A DNA stretch of 31,744 nucleotides from Lachnospiraceae bacterium UBA3711 (GTDB lineage: Bacteria; Bacillota; Clostridia; Lachnospirales; Lachnospiraceae). Within the stretch, counting starts at the first letter, position 1, and each line of letters opens with the position of its first letter. A program made the position numbers and the translations under genes. The notes under the pieces were generated by a model. That model saw only the letters and a program-made list of their open reading frames with translations, was not told where the DNA came from and did no database searches. Shown piece by piece: positions 15,008 through 22,851 of the stretch. The stretch lies in the NCBI GenBank assembly GCA_002371345.1, contig DFHY01000048.1, forward strand, positions 1 to 31,744, given 5' to 3'.

Positions 15008-16195
15008 ATGGAACAGGAAATCAAGACCCCGGTAACCGAAGAGAGCGTGCAGGAGGCTGCCGTATCTGAGACTGTGGAGGCTGTATCTGAGTCTGGTGAA
15101 GCTATCCAGGCTGCTGCGGCTGGGACAGAGGCACCTGAGACAGTATCGGAGGCTGCCGAGGCTGTACCTGCTGAAGCAGTTGCGGAGGCGGCTGAGACCG
15201 CCAGCGAGGACCATGAAGCTGCCCCGGCTGCGGCCGAAGAGGCGCAGGCTCCCGCGGATGAGGCGCAGAAGAAGGCTGAGGAGCCGGTGGAGTCCATGGC
15301 GGACTATGAGGAGGAGATCGATGCCTCCCTGCGCAGATATGAGCGCGGCGAGAAGGTGAAGTGCACGGTAGTGAGCGTCGACATGGACAAGATCATGGTC
15401 GAGCTCGGCTCAACGACCGGTATTATCCGCAAGCAGGATGTCAGCGACGATCCCGCGTACAACCTGCAGGAGAACATTCATCCGTCCGATGAGGTTGAGG
15501 CGACGGTTGTACGCCCGGATGACGGACATGGGAACGTAGTGCTGTCCATGAAGGCAGCGTCAGCGCAGAAGGCATGGGACCGCCTGATAAGCCTGCTTGA
15601 GTCGAAAGAGGCTGTCAATGTTAAGATCAACGGCGTGACCAAGTCAGGAGTAACCACCACCCTTGAGGGAGTGCGCGGGTTCATTCCGGCTTCGAAGCTG
15701 AGCCTTGGCTTTGTGTCGGAGGAGGATCTTAACAACTGGGTAGGCAAGAGCATAGAGGCGCGTGTTATCACCGCCCAGAAGGATGGAAGGAAGCTGGTTC
15801 TTTCCGCCAAGGAGATTCTCAGGGAGAAGGAAGCTGAGGAGCGCAGGGAGGCGGCGGCAGCTGTCAAGGTCGGCCTTGTGACCGAAGGAACGGTCGAGAC
15901 CATCAAGGACTACGGCGCGTTCGTCAATCTCGGCAAAGGCGTTACCGGACTGCTTCATGTGTCACAGATCAGCCAGAAGAGGATCAAGACCCCGTCTGAG
16001 GTCCTGAAAGAGGGCGAGAAGGTCACGGTCAAGGTCACTAAGGTTGCCGACGGCAGGATCAGCCTCAGCATGAAGGCTCTTGATGATTCAGCGCCGGCTG
16101 CCGAGAGAGAAGAGAAGGTCACCTTCAAGCTTCCGAAGAGCGAGGCGATCGGAACAGGCCTTGGAGACATCCTCAAGGGACTGAAGCTGAACTGA
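15008..16195 (+). CDS. S1-domain RNA-binding protein (RpsA-like) with acidic N-terminal extension
   Basis: A 395-residue protein. Residues 1-95 or so are a low-complexity Ala/Glu/Val-rich acidic tail, probably disordered. Three S1 (OB-fold) domains follow at about 114-183, 200-270 and 290-358. The last is the best match (GTVETIKDYGAFVNLGKGVTGLLHVSQIS). The C-terminus is basic to neutral and ends GLGDILKGLKLN. Firmicutes often carry such short S1 proteins, which may assist translation initiation or RNA turnover; the precise role is unknown. The ATG at 15008 is chosen because TAGGAGG lies 10 nt before it. The N-terminal tail is probably fast-evolving, judging by its repetitive GCTGAG/GCAGAA-type codons. 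Confidence 0.88.
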   Translation: MEQEIKTPVTEESVQEAAVSETVEAVSESGEAIQAAAAGTEAPETVSEAAEAVPAEAVAEAAETASEDHEAAPAAAEEAQAPADEAQKKAEEPVESMADYEEEIDASLRRYERGEKVKCTVVSVDMDKIMVELGSTTGIIRKQDVSDDPAYNLQENIHPSDEVEATVVRPDDGHGNVVLSMKAASAQKAWDRLISLLESKEAVNVKINGVTKSGVTTTLEGVRGFIPASKLSLGFVSEEDLNNWVGKSIEARVITAQKDGRKLVLSAKEILREKEAEERREAAAAVKVGLVTEGTVETIKDYGAFVNLGKGVTGLLHVSQISQKRIKTPSEVLKEGEKVTVKVTKVADGRISLSMKALDDSAPAAEREEKVTFKLPKSEAIGTGLGDILKGLKLN

Positions 16196-16229
16196 CGGTT
16201 TTCTCCGGCAGGAGTATTATTTATGAACG

Positions 16230-16269
16230 AAAAGCGGCTTTCCGGCACAGACCGGGAAACCGCTTTTTT
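16230..16269. terminator. Bidirectional terminator between the S1 gene and proC
   Basis: The arms AAAAGCGGCTTTCCGG (16230-16245) and CCGGGAAACCGCTTTT (16252-16267) pair with two wobble or mismatch positions around a 6-nt loop, followed by a T-run. The A-run on the left arm gives a U-tract in the opposite direction for proC. Confidence 0.85.
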
Positions 16270-16281
16270 ATGGGCGTCTGT

Positions 16282-17073
16282 CTACATATTTCCGGCCTTG
16301 TCATAGCAGGCCATCTCTGCTTCTATCACGGAGCTTCTGAATCCTTTCTCCTCAAGAACCCGGACCGCTTCAATAGTAGTGCCGCCGGGTGAGCAGACCA
16401 TATCCTTGAGCTGACCGGGATGCATTCCGCTCTCGAGCACCATCTTTGCCGAACCGAGGACTGCCTGCGCCGCGAACTGAAGCGCCTGTGCGCGGCTCAT
16501 GCCCATCGCGACTCCTCCGTCGGCCATCGCTTCGATAAACATGAAGACATATGCCGGCGAGCTGCCTGAGACGGCTGTAACCGCGTTGAGAAGATGCTCC
16601 GGCACCGTCATAGCTCTGCCGAAGCAGCCAAAGAGATTCAGAACCTTATCGAGCTCTTCGCCTGACACATGTTCATTCGGTGACACACCGCTCATTCCCT
16701 CACCTACGAGCGACGTGGTATTCGGCATGACACGGACGATCTTCCTGCCGCTTCCGAGCCGGCTTCCAAGCCATTCAAGGGTCTTGCCCGGCGCTATGGA
16801 GATAATGACCGCAGAATCTTTTATTACACTGCGGATGTCTGAAATGACCTCCTCGTACACCTGGGGCTTGACCGCGAGAACAAGAAAATCCGACGAGGCG
16901 GAGATCTCTTCATTTGACGCGCAGGCGATGCCAAGCTCAGAGACTATACGCCTGCGGGATTCTTCTGTCCGCGCGGACGCTGTCAGGTCACCCCTGCCTG
17001 CCATCCCTGAGGAGAGAATTCCCCTGATCATACCGGAAGCCATGCTTCCGCAGCCGATAAAACCTATCTTCAT
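16282..17073 (-). CDS. proC: Pyrroline-5-carboxylate reductase
   Basis: This enzyme catalyses the last step of proline synthesis, reducing P5C with NAD(P)H. Its 263 residues match the family. The N-terminal Rossmann motif is IGFIGCGSMASGM. VLAVKPQVYEEV, VRVMPNTTSLVGEGMSG and the signature SPAYVFMFIEAMADGGVAMGM follow, then KDMVCSPGGTTIEAV near the end. The ATG has AAAGAGGTG upstream. It is a single-gene unit: a consensus promoter lies about 115 nt upstream, and the bidirectional hairpin ends it. No proA/proB genes are nearby. Confidence 0.96.
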   Translation of the reverse strand: MKIGFIGCGSMASGMIRGILSSGMAGRGDLTASARTEESRRRIVSELGIACASNEEISASSDFLVLAVKPQVYEEVISDIRSVIKDSAVIISIAPGKTLEWLGSRLGSGRKIVRVMPNTTSLVGEGMSGVSPNEHVSGEELDKVLNLFGCFGRAMTVPEHLLNAVTAVSGSSPAYVFMFIEAMADGGVAMGMSRAQALQFAAQAVLGSAKMVLESGMHPGQLKDMVCSPGGTTIEAVRVLEEKGFRSSVIEAEMACYDKAGNM

Positions 17074-17187
17074 ATTGCACCTCTTTCACAGAGCGGGATC
17101 ATTTACGGAAATACTGCCGCGCGCGGCCGTCGTCGTGTATGCGGGCTGCACGGCTTTCAGTTTCCGCAGGGCGTTGTGCCTGCGTCA

Positions 17188-17216
17188 AGTATAGAATCAG
17201 CGGAAAACCGAGTCAA
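17188..17216 (-). promoter_or_regulatory. SigA-type promoter for proC
   Basis: On the - strand TTGACT (17216-17211) and TATACT (17193-17188) are separated by 17 nt. The match to consensus is strong and the orientation fits proC. Confidence 0.8.
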
Positions 17217-17237
17217 GGAAGATACTTATGAACCTGA

Positions 17238-17342
17238 GGCTGTATATGGCACATCCGGTATCGCGGGACGTTTATATATGGCGTACCCGGCATCGTGATG
17301 CGGCTTATATATGGCTATCCGGTATCACATCACTGCTTGACA
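17238..17342. repeat. 32-33-bp degenerate tandem repeat upstream of the NlpC/P60 gene
   Basis: Three units share TATATGGC (at 17243, 17275 and 17308) followed by CATCCGGTATCGC-like sequence, with periods of 32 and 33 bp. The last unit runs into the -35 box of the downstream promoter. Confidence 0.75.
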
Positions 17343-17365
17343 TGATATGCCATCAAGAGTATTAT
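17337..17365 (+). promoter_or_regulatory. SigA-type promoter for the NlpC/P60 gene
   Basis: A perfect -35 TTGACA (17337-17342) and a -10 TATTAT (17360-17365) with a 17-nt spacer lie about 90 nt before the ATG at 17458. Confidence 0.85.
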
Positions 17366-17457
17366 TAAAACAAATGTAATAATTTTGTAATCACAACGTC
17401 TGAAGATCGAAACATTCTTGGACACATTTGCTAACATTTTAATCAGGAGGAAGTTTC

Positions 17458-18882
17458 ATGAGAAAGCGTCTGGCCGGCCTTATTCTGCTGGTATTATCGC
17501 TTATGTTTGTCTGTGCGGGATATGTGCAGGCTGATTTTGTTCAGTCCGGTGCCAATACGATGTACCAGACTCAGGACGGCACCTACCTGAAGGGGCTTCA
17601 GAATATCAACGGCGAGTGGTATTATTTCGACCCGTCCGGTTTTCTGCGCAAGAGCGGATGGATCCAGACCACGGACGGCAAGGAGTACTACGCCACCGAC
17701 AGCGGTGTTCTTGCCAGGAATCAGTGGATGGGAAAGGCCTATCTGAAGGATGACGGCGAGAAGGCGAAGGGCATTACTAAGATCGGGAACCACCTGTATT
17801 ATTTCTCGATGTCGAGCGGAAAGCTGCAGAAGGGAAAGCTGAAGGATTCTGAGGGGAACCTGTATATCACGAACGGCAAGGGCGTTGTATACAGCGGAAG
17901 GTTTTTCAAGTATAAGAAGAAAAAATATTATGCGGGCGAGGACGGCAAGCTGGCGAAAGGGCTGACAAAGATAGGGATTGACTATTATTTTTTCAGCAGG
18001 ACCAGCGGAAAGATGCTTGCCGGCAGAAAGAAGAAGGTGGACGGATACACCTACTATCTGACAAAGACCGGGAAAGCCGCGCGTGACAGGTGGATCAAGC
18101 TCAAGGGTAAATACTATTATTTCCAGAGCGACGGCCGCATGGCAACCAACATGTATATAGGCAGTAAGTGGTATGTCGGCGCGAACGGTGTACGTAAGAA
18201 GGCGACGTCTGTCCCCAAGACCGGCGTACAGAAGGTTGATGGCAAGATCTATATCTACGATAAGTCCGGAAATATGATCAAGGGCCAGTGGATAAAGGTG
18301 GAAAAAGACACGTACTACACCGGAACTGACGGTGCGGCGCTGACAGGCCTTCAGACCATCGAATCGAAGCAGTATTATTTTGATGAAGACGGCGTTCTGA
18401 AAACAAGCACCGTCGTGAAGGCGGACGGCGTCTCGTATATGGCCGGAGAGGACGGTCAGCTGACCAGCCTTTCCGATGCTTCAGGCGCGGCTATTGCGGC
18501 GTTTGCTCAGAAGTATGTCGGCAATCCGTATGTATACGGCGGCACGAGCCTGACTCAGGGCGCCGACTGCTCAGGTTTCTGTTACACTGTGTTCCAGACT
18601 TTCGGCATTCAGCTGATGAGAGTTGCCGACGACCAGATGAAGGGACCGTCGGAAGCCTATCAGAAGCTTGGCTATAAGAAGGGAGTAGTAGTCAGCGACA
18701 AGGACCTTGAACCGGGAGATCTGGTATTCTACGGAAGCGCCAGCTACGCTTCGCATGTCGCGATCTACATCGGGGACAACAAGGTGGTGCACGCCGCCAA
18801 CTCCAGGCTTGGAATCATCATTTCCGATATGGATTATGTCAGGAGCCGTGTGAAGAACAAGAGCATGCGCTACTGGGCATGA
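17458..18882 (+). CDS. Secreted cell-wall-binding repeat protein with NlpC/P60 peptidase domain
   Basis: A 474-residue exported protein. A signal peptide (basic MRKRLAG, hydrophobic core, about 25 residues ending near GYVQA) is followed by roughly a dozen aromatic-rich, about 20-residue repeats at about 40-330. These (for example GEWYYFDPSGFLRKSGW) are of the choline/glucan-binding type. The C-terminal NlpC/P60 domain at about 345-474 has the catalytic Cys371 in GADCSGF, His433 in ASHVAIYIG and the third polar site His445 in VVHAAN. It probably cleaves peptide stems of peptidoglycan while held on the wall by the repeats. AGGAGG at 17445-17450 fixes the ATG. Several repeats are unusually Lys-rich (KYKKKKYY, GRKKKVDG). 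Confidence 0.93.
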   Translation: MRKRLAGLILLVLSLMFVCAGYVQADFVQSGANTMYQTQDGTYLKGLQNINGEWYYFDPSGFLRKSGWIQTTDGKEYYATDSGVLARNQWMGKAYLKDDGEKAKGITKIGNHLYYFSMSSGKLQKGKLKDSEGNLYITNGKGVVYSGRFFKYKKKKYYAGEDGKLAKGLTKIGIDYYFFSRTSGKMLAGRKKKVDGYTYYLTKTGKAARDRWIKLKGKYYYFQSDGRMATNMYIGSKWYVGANGVRKKATSVPKTGVQKVDGKIYIYDKSGNMIKGQWIKVEKDTYYTGTDGAALTGLQTIESKQYYFDEDGVLKTSTVVKADGVSYMAGEDGQLTSLSDASGAAIAAFAQKYVGNPYVYGGTSLTQGADCSGFCYTVFQTFGIQLMRVADDQMKGPSEAYQKLGYKKGVVVSDKDLEPGDLVFYGSASYASHVAIYIGDNKVVHAANSRLGIIISDMDYVRSRVKNKSMRYWA

Positions 18883-18900
18883 TTGACGCGTGATAATATA

Positions 18901-18939
18901 ATACCGCCGTCCGGCATAAAGCCGGACGGCGGTATTTTT
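18901..18939 (+). terminator. Intrinsic terminator of the NlpC/P60 gene
   Basis: A perfect 15-bp stem pairs ATACCGCCGTCCGGC (18901-18915) with GCCGGACGGCGGTAT (18921-18935) around ATAAA, followed by a run of five T. Confidence 0.95.
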
Positions 18940-18963
18940 AACAAATATTTCATATGATATACG

Positions 18964-18993
18964 TTGAAATCGTCTGCAGGTGGGGATTATACT
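18964..18993 (+). promoter_or_regulatory. Promoter of the ZorAB-like motor unit
   Basis: A -35 TTGAAA (18964-18969) and a -10 TATACT (18988-18993) with an 18-nt spacer lie about 93 nt before the ATG at 19087. Confidence 0.7.
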
Positions 18994-19086
18994 AAAAAAC
19001 ACTGGTTTTATCTGCGTTTTCCTGAGATAATACCGATATAGTCACATCGACTTCTTTCGATAAAATCATGTAAGGGGTAACATATC

Positions 19087-20877
19087 ATGAGAAAAGTTTC
19101 GAACGTGATTGTCGGCCTGATCGCGGCCGGAGTCTGCGTCCTGATAACCTGGCTCACATGGGACTCGAGCTTTGCAAACAAAGTTTATAATCTGTGCTTT
19201 CTGGCAGTGATGATCATTATCATGCTGGGAGGGCTTTTTATAGGCTTTTACCGTCTGGTCCAGACAAGGACAGGGCTCGACAGAGCGACGATGAAGATGA
19301 GACAGATATCACAGAGCGGCGGAACCATGTCATCCATTACCAGCCAGGGCGCGACTTTGTTTGGAATCCCGTATCTGGACGCCAAATATCAGGAATACCT
19401 GACATTTCTTCACAAGACGAACAGCCCGACTGATATCGGAGATTATATCGGCGAGTATGAGATCAACAATTATACTCACCGCCGCCTTATCGAGATGGTT
19501 CCCGACATCCTGACGAGCCTTGGAATACTCGGAACCTTCATGGGACTGGTTCTCGGCCTTCGCGGGTTTAATCCTGCGAGCTATGAGGCTATGTCAAGCT
19601 CGGTCGAATCCCTGATCGACGGCATCAAGGTGGCGTTCGTTACATCAATCTACGGACTGTCCCTCTCGCTCGCATTTTCATACTGGCTGAGAGGCACCCT
19701 GACATCCGTCTCCGAATCGCTTGACCGGTTCCTGGACGCGTATTACACCAGCGTGGTGCCGCCGACAGACGCCACCGCCATGAACCATATCATAGCGAAT
19801 CAGAACTCCCAGACCAGGCTCATGCAGCAGATGCAGAAGGATCTTGCCAAGGAGGTCGCGCAGAGCCTGTCCACATCTATTGCGCCGATGGTCGCGCATC
19901 TGGACAAGACCATGGATGAGTTTACTGACGCGGTGACCATGAATCAGGAGAAGCTGCTGGAGAACATCGGCGAACGTGTAGCGCGTACCATGAAGCAGGA
20001 GTTCTTTGCGGAATTTATCGAGATGCGCAAAGTAATGGGAGAGGCGAACCAGGCTCAGCGGGAGCATCTGCAGTTTATGGAGAACGCGGAGCAGCAGTTC
20101 CAGAAGGATGTCATGGAGGGCGAGAGCAGGATGGCACTGGCTATGGACACGTCATCTGATGTGGTGCTCCGCGCGCTCTCAGCGATGAATGAGCAGGAGC
20201 AGAATCTCTCAACCTTTGTATCCGATATGCGCAAGGCGATGGACGGCATAGTCGAGACGAGCGATCTGAATGTGAAGATGACGCAGCAGATGGAGCATCT
20301 TATCAACATGAATGACGACGTTGCCGATAAGATGATGGAGCTTGCTCAGCTGAGCGAGCGCTATACCAAGAGCCTTGCTTCGGTGCAGGCCAACAACTCC
20401 GAACTCTCCGAAGGCCTGGCGGTCATGAACGATTCGAATATCAGAATGACGGACCAGATATCCAAGATGAACTCCGTGACTGTAGAAGCGCTTGGCGAGA
20501 GCCAGAGGGTTCAGAAGGAGTACCTGGCGGCGTCATCCGAATATCTTGAGCAGATACACACCGCGCAGAGCGAGCTGACCGGGCAGATGAAGACGCAGCA
20601 GGAAAACCTGAGGGAGTTTACGGAGTATATGACCCAGGTTCTCTCCAGGATGACGAGACTGACGGAAGCGAACAGTCAGGCTGTTACGAATCTTCAGGCG
20701 CGCGCGGACAGGATAAGCCAGGCTGAAGCCGGTTCCGGCGACATGCTGACGCAGCAGCAGCTTGACCGCATGATAGAATTGCTTGAGGCGCAGGAGAAAC
20801 GCTCGGCAAGACAGGAAGCCGCCGCATACGCGGGAGGCGAAGCGCCAAAGCGCAGGGGCTTTTTCTCCAGGGGATGA
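19087..20877 (+). CDS. MotA/TolQ/ExbB-family proton channel with long coiled-coil tail (ZorA-like)
   Basis: A 596-residue membrane protein. Four membrane segments are visible at about 5-24, 34-56, 138-158 and 178-201. The third and fourth (PDILTSLGILGTFMGLVLGL and the Ser/Thr-containing VAFVTSIYGLSLSLAF) are the MotA/TolQ/ExbB channel core. From about 225 to 575 a Gln/Glu/Met-rich, heptad-like region forms a long cytoplasmic coiled-coil tail, and the C-terminus is basic (KRRGFFSRG). The tail and the TM3 motif are what distinguishes ZorA from flagellar MotA. The partner gene follows 78 nt downstream. It probably uses an ion gradient to drive rotation or force through the tail (inference from the family). 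No flagellar genes are nearby. AAGGGGT precedes the ATG. Confidence 0.85.
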   Translation: MRKVSNVIVGLIAAGVCVLITWLTWDSSFANKVYNLCFLAVMIIIMLGGLFIGFYRLVQTRTGLDRATMKMRQISQSGGTMSSITSQGATLFGIPYLDAKYQEYLTFLHKTNSPTDIGDYIGEYEINNYTHRRLIEMVPDILTSLGILGTFMGLVLGLRGFNPASYEAMSSSVESLIDGIKVAFVTSIYGLSLSLAFSYWLRGTLTSVSESLDRFLDAYYTSVVPPTDATAMNHIIANQNSQTRLMQQMQKDLAKEVAQSLSTSIAPMVAHLDKTMDEFTDAVTMNQEKLLENIGERVARTMKQEFFAEFIEMRKVMGEANQAQREHLQFMENAEQQFQKDVMEGESRMALAMDTSSDVVLRALSAMNEQEQNLSTFVSDMRKAMDGIVETSDLNVKMTQQMEHLINMNDDVADKMMELAQLSERYTKSLASVQANNSELSEGLAVMNDSNIRMTDQISKMNSVTVEALGESQRVQKEYLAASSEYLEQIHTAQSELTGQMKTQQENLREFTEYMTQVLSRMTRLTEANSQAVTNLQARADRISQAEAGSGDMLTQQQLDRMIELLEAQEKRSARQEAAAYAGGEAPKRRGFFSRG

Positions 20878-20955
20878 ACAGTAATGCCGGGACCGGCTTT
20901 AACGGCCGCGGCATCATGACATAGTCGGGTTATTGATGTTACAGGGGGTTCATAC

Positions 20956-22041
20956 GTGAAGATAGTCAACCGCAGAAAGATGAACGATGAGGGCAGCCAT
21001 AATATATGGCGGTCCTATTCGGATATGATGAGCGGACTTCTTCTTCTGTTTGTCCTGATCATGGCGGTCTGTCTGATGCAGGCCCAGAAGAATTACAATG
21101 ACAGGCTTGCCGAGCAGGCATCACGGATACAGACTCAGGATGAACTGGACAGAACGCAGGAAGAACTTCTTCAGAGAGAGTCGGAGGTTGAGGCACAGTC
21201 TCTGACGCTGTCGGATCTGCAGACCGCTCTGGAGAATCAGGCCGCGGCGCTGTCAACCAAGGAGTCAGAGCTGGACACGGCGCAGGCTACACTGAGCGAA
21301 TCGCAGCGGACACTTCTGGACGCCCAGAAGAAGCTGGAGGAACAGCAGACTCTGGTCACAGACCAGCAGGCTCTTCTGACCCAGCAGGAATCAGAGCTTG
21401 AGCTTCGTGACGCCGCGCTGATATCAAGCCAGCAGAAGCTCGATGAACAGACGCAGCTGATGAGCGAACAGCAGCAGAAGATCGATCAGATCATAGGCGT
21501 CAAGGCGGAGCTGATCGAAGCCCTGAACCGTGAGTTCTCCGACAACCAGATCAATGTGAATATTGATTCCCAGACCGGAGCGATCGTTCTCGATTCGAGT
21601 GTTCTGTTCGCGTTCAGAGAGTCAGAACTGACTGAGGAGGGCGCCCGGATACTTACGCAGATCCTGCCGGTATACTGCGAGGTGCTTCTGAGCCGGGATT
21701 TTGCCGATTATGTGGCGGAGATTATTATAGACGGGTATACTGATTCGCAGGGCGACTATCTTTCGAATCTGGAATTGTCTCAGAACCGTGCATTTGCTGT
21801 GGCTTCATATCTTCATATGATCAGCGGCACATTTTTGGATGAGACCTCGCAGCAATCTCTGCAGGAGAAGCTGACCGCGAACGGAAGATCCGAGTCCAAC
21901 CTGATACTCGATGAGAACGGTGTTGAGGACCGCGACGCTTCCAGGCGAGTCGAGGTCAAGTTCCGCCTGAAGGATGACGAGATGATTCAGGAGCTTTCGG
22001 ACATTCTTGCCTCTGCAGGTGCGGGCGAGACTCAGCCGTGA
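20956..22041 (+). CDS. MotB/OmpA-family peptidoglycan-binding motor partner (ZorB-like)
   Basis: A 361-residue partner of the channel protein. The start is GTG at 20956 with CAGGGGG upstream. Asp23 in WRSYSDMMSG sits at the entry of the single membrane helix (about 24-43), the place of the ion-carrying Asp of MotB. A Gln/Glu-rich coiled coil (about 45-185) leads to an OmpA-type peptidoglycan-binding domain (about 205-340). That domain has IDGYTDSQG, the NLELSQNRAFAVASYL helix and the closing DRDASRRVEVKFRL. The coiled coil is much longer than in typical stator proteins. Together the two genes make an MotAB/ZorAB-type motor anchored to the wall. Confidence 0.87.
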   Translation: MKIVNRRKMNDEGSHNIWRSYSDMMSGLLLLFVLIMAVCLMQAQKNYNDRLAEQASRIQTQDELDRTQEELLQRESEVEAQSLTLSDLQTALENQAAALSTKESELDTAQATLSESQRTLLDAQKKLEEQQTLVTDQQALLTQQESELELRDAALISSQQKLDEQTQLMSEQQQKIDQIIGVKAELIEALNREFSDNQINVNIDSQTGAIVLDSSVLFAFRESELTEEGARILTQILPVYCEVLLSRDFADYVAEIIIDGYTDSQGDYLSNLELSQNRAFAVASYLHMISGTFLDETSQQSLQEKLTANGRSESNLILDENGVEDRDASRRVEVKFRLKDDEMIQELSDILASAGAGETQP

Positions 22042-22095
22042 GTTCCGCGGAATACTGATTCACCCGGCATGCAGAGCCGGTTTTGGAGATGTGCA

Positions 22096-22326
22096 ATGGG
22101 AATCGGAAGAAAGAAGAAAAAGCAGCAGGAAGAAGAGCGCGTCAAGAAGCAGGCAAGGAGAAGAGGAAGATTCATCACGCTGATGACCATGATAGTGAAG
22201 GGATCCTCCGAGACTAAGAGCGTATATAAGAAGCGCAGCCGGCAGCTCAGGCGCGCCAGGCAGATCCTGCAGGCAACGGTCAGGATTATCAATGCCCTCG
22301 ACCAGAAGACTGTCTACCGCAGATAG
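22096..22326 (+). CDS. Small, highly basic protein of unknown function
   Basis: A 76-residue protein that I do not recognise. About a third of its residues are Lys or Arg, clustered as GRKKKKQQEEERVKKQARRR at the N-terminus and KKRSRQLRRARQ in the second half. A short hydrophobic stretch (FITLMTMIV) lies between, and the second half looks helical and amphipathic. The ATG at 22096 has GGAG 8 nt upstream; an earlier in-frame ATG at 22069 lacks one. It is the last gene before a terminator in the same unit as the two motor genes, so it may bind the motor tail, nucleic acid or acidic membrane lipids. This is inference only. Frame preservation is supported only by the clean ribosome site and terminator placement. 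Confidence 0.65.
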   Translation: MGIGRKKKKQQEEERVKKQARRRGRFITLMTMIVKGSSETKSVYKKRSRQLRRARQILQATVRIINALDQKTVYRR

Positions 22327-22329
22327 AGC

Positions 22330-22358
22330 AAAGAGTGCGTACGCGCACTCTTTGTTTT
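22330..22358 (+). terminator. Terminator closing the motor unit
   Basis: A 10-bp stem pairs AAAGAGTGCG (22330-22339) with CGCACTCTTT (22344-22353) around TACG, followed by GTTTTA. It lies just after the small basic gene. Confidence 0.85.
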
Positions 22359-22369
22359 ATGTTCTTTCA

Positions 22370-22398
22370 TTGACTGGGAAAAATGCATGTGCTAAAAT
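22370..22398 (+). promoter_or_regulatory. Promoter of the V-type ATPase operon
   Basis: A -35 TTGACT (22370-22375) and a -10 TAAAAT (22393-22398) with a 17-nt spacer and an extended TGC lie about 100 nt before the first ATPase gene. The leader has no riboswitch fold that I can recognise. Confidence 0.8.
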
Positions 22399-22502
22399 TT
22401 TTTGACATGATGATCCAATGACGCCGGGGCCAAAAGTATCCTTTGACCCTTATATCATGGGATGAATGCATTAGCTGAATAATCAACAAGGGAGGTGTTA
22501 AG

Positions 22503-22820
22503 ATGGCCAAAAGCACCATTGACGCGATTCGTGAGGTCGAGCAGCAGACAATGGAGGCTGAGAAGAAGGCCGCTGCCGACGCCAGGGAGCTTGCTTCCAG
22601 GAGCAGGGAAGACGCGCAGGCGCTGATCCGGGAGGCAGTGAACAAGGCGCAGAGTGAGGCGCAGACGCTCCTTCAGGAGGCTGAGGCAAAACAGAAGGAA
22701 CTCATAGAGCAGAAGTCTGAGGAGACAAAGAAGGCTGTTGAAAGTCTGAAGAAAGCTGCCGCCACGAAGAGTGAAGAGGCGGTCAGGGTTGTTCTTGCTC
22801 TTGCCTCCGGCCAGGACTGA
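22503..22820 (+). CDS. ntpF: V-type ATPase subunit G/H (NtpF-like peripheral stalk)
   Basis: A 105-residue, almost wholly helical, Ala/Glu/Lys/Gln-rich coiled-coil protein. It matches subunit H/G (NtpF) in length, composition and position as the first gene of the operon. It pairs with subunit E to form the peripheral stalk that stops V1 turning with the rotor. The ATG has AGGGAGGTG a few bases upstream. Composition-based identification is weaker than for its neighbours, but the operon position supports it well. Confidence 0.85.
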   Translation: MAKSTIDAIREVEQQTMEAEKKAAADARELASRSREDAQALIREAVNKAQSEAQTLLQEAEAKQKELIEQKSEETKKAVESLKKAAATKSEEAVRVVLALASGQD

Positions 22821-22851
22821 GATAACAGTCAGAAAGGAGAATTAACAGCCT

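Larger units (their letters stand above)
17074..17457. other. Divergent intergenic region between proC and the NlpC/P60 gene
   Basis: This 384-nt gap has no gene. It holds the proC leader (17074-17180), the proC promoter on the - strand (17188-17216), a three-unit degenerate repeat (17238-17342), the promoter of the NlpC/P60 gene (17337-17365) and its roughly 85-nt leader. The leader is AT-rich, unlike the surrounding coding DNA. Confidence 0.7.

Noticed and set aside
19087..22041. Flagellar stator MotA/MotB
   Set aside because: No flagellar or chemotaxis genes nearby, the A protein is about twice MotA's size with a long C-terminal coiled coil, and the TM3 motif fits ZorA/TolQ better.
19087..22326. 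A complete Zorya defence system
   Set aside because: No ZorC/ZorD, ZorE or ZorF/ZorG-type gene is present; the next genes are the V-type ATPase. Only the AB pair is supported.
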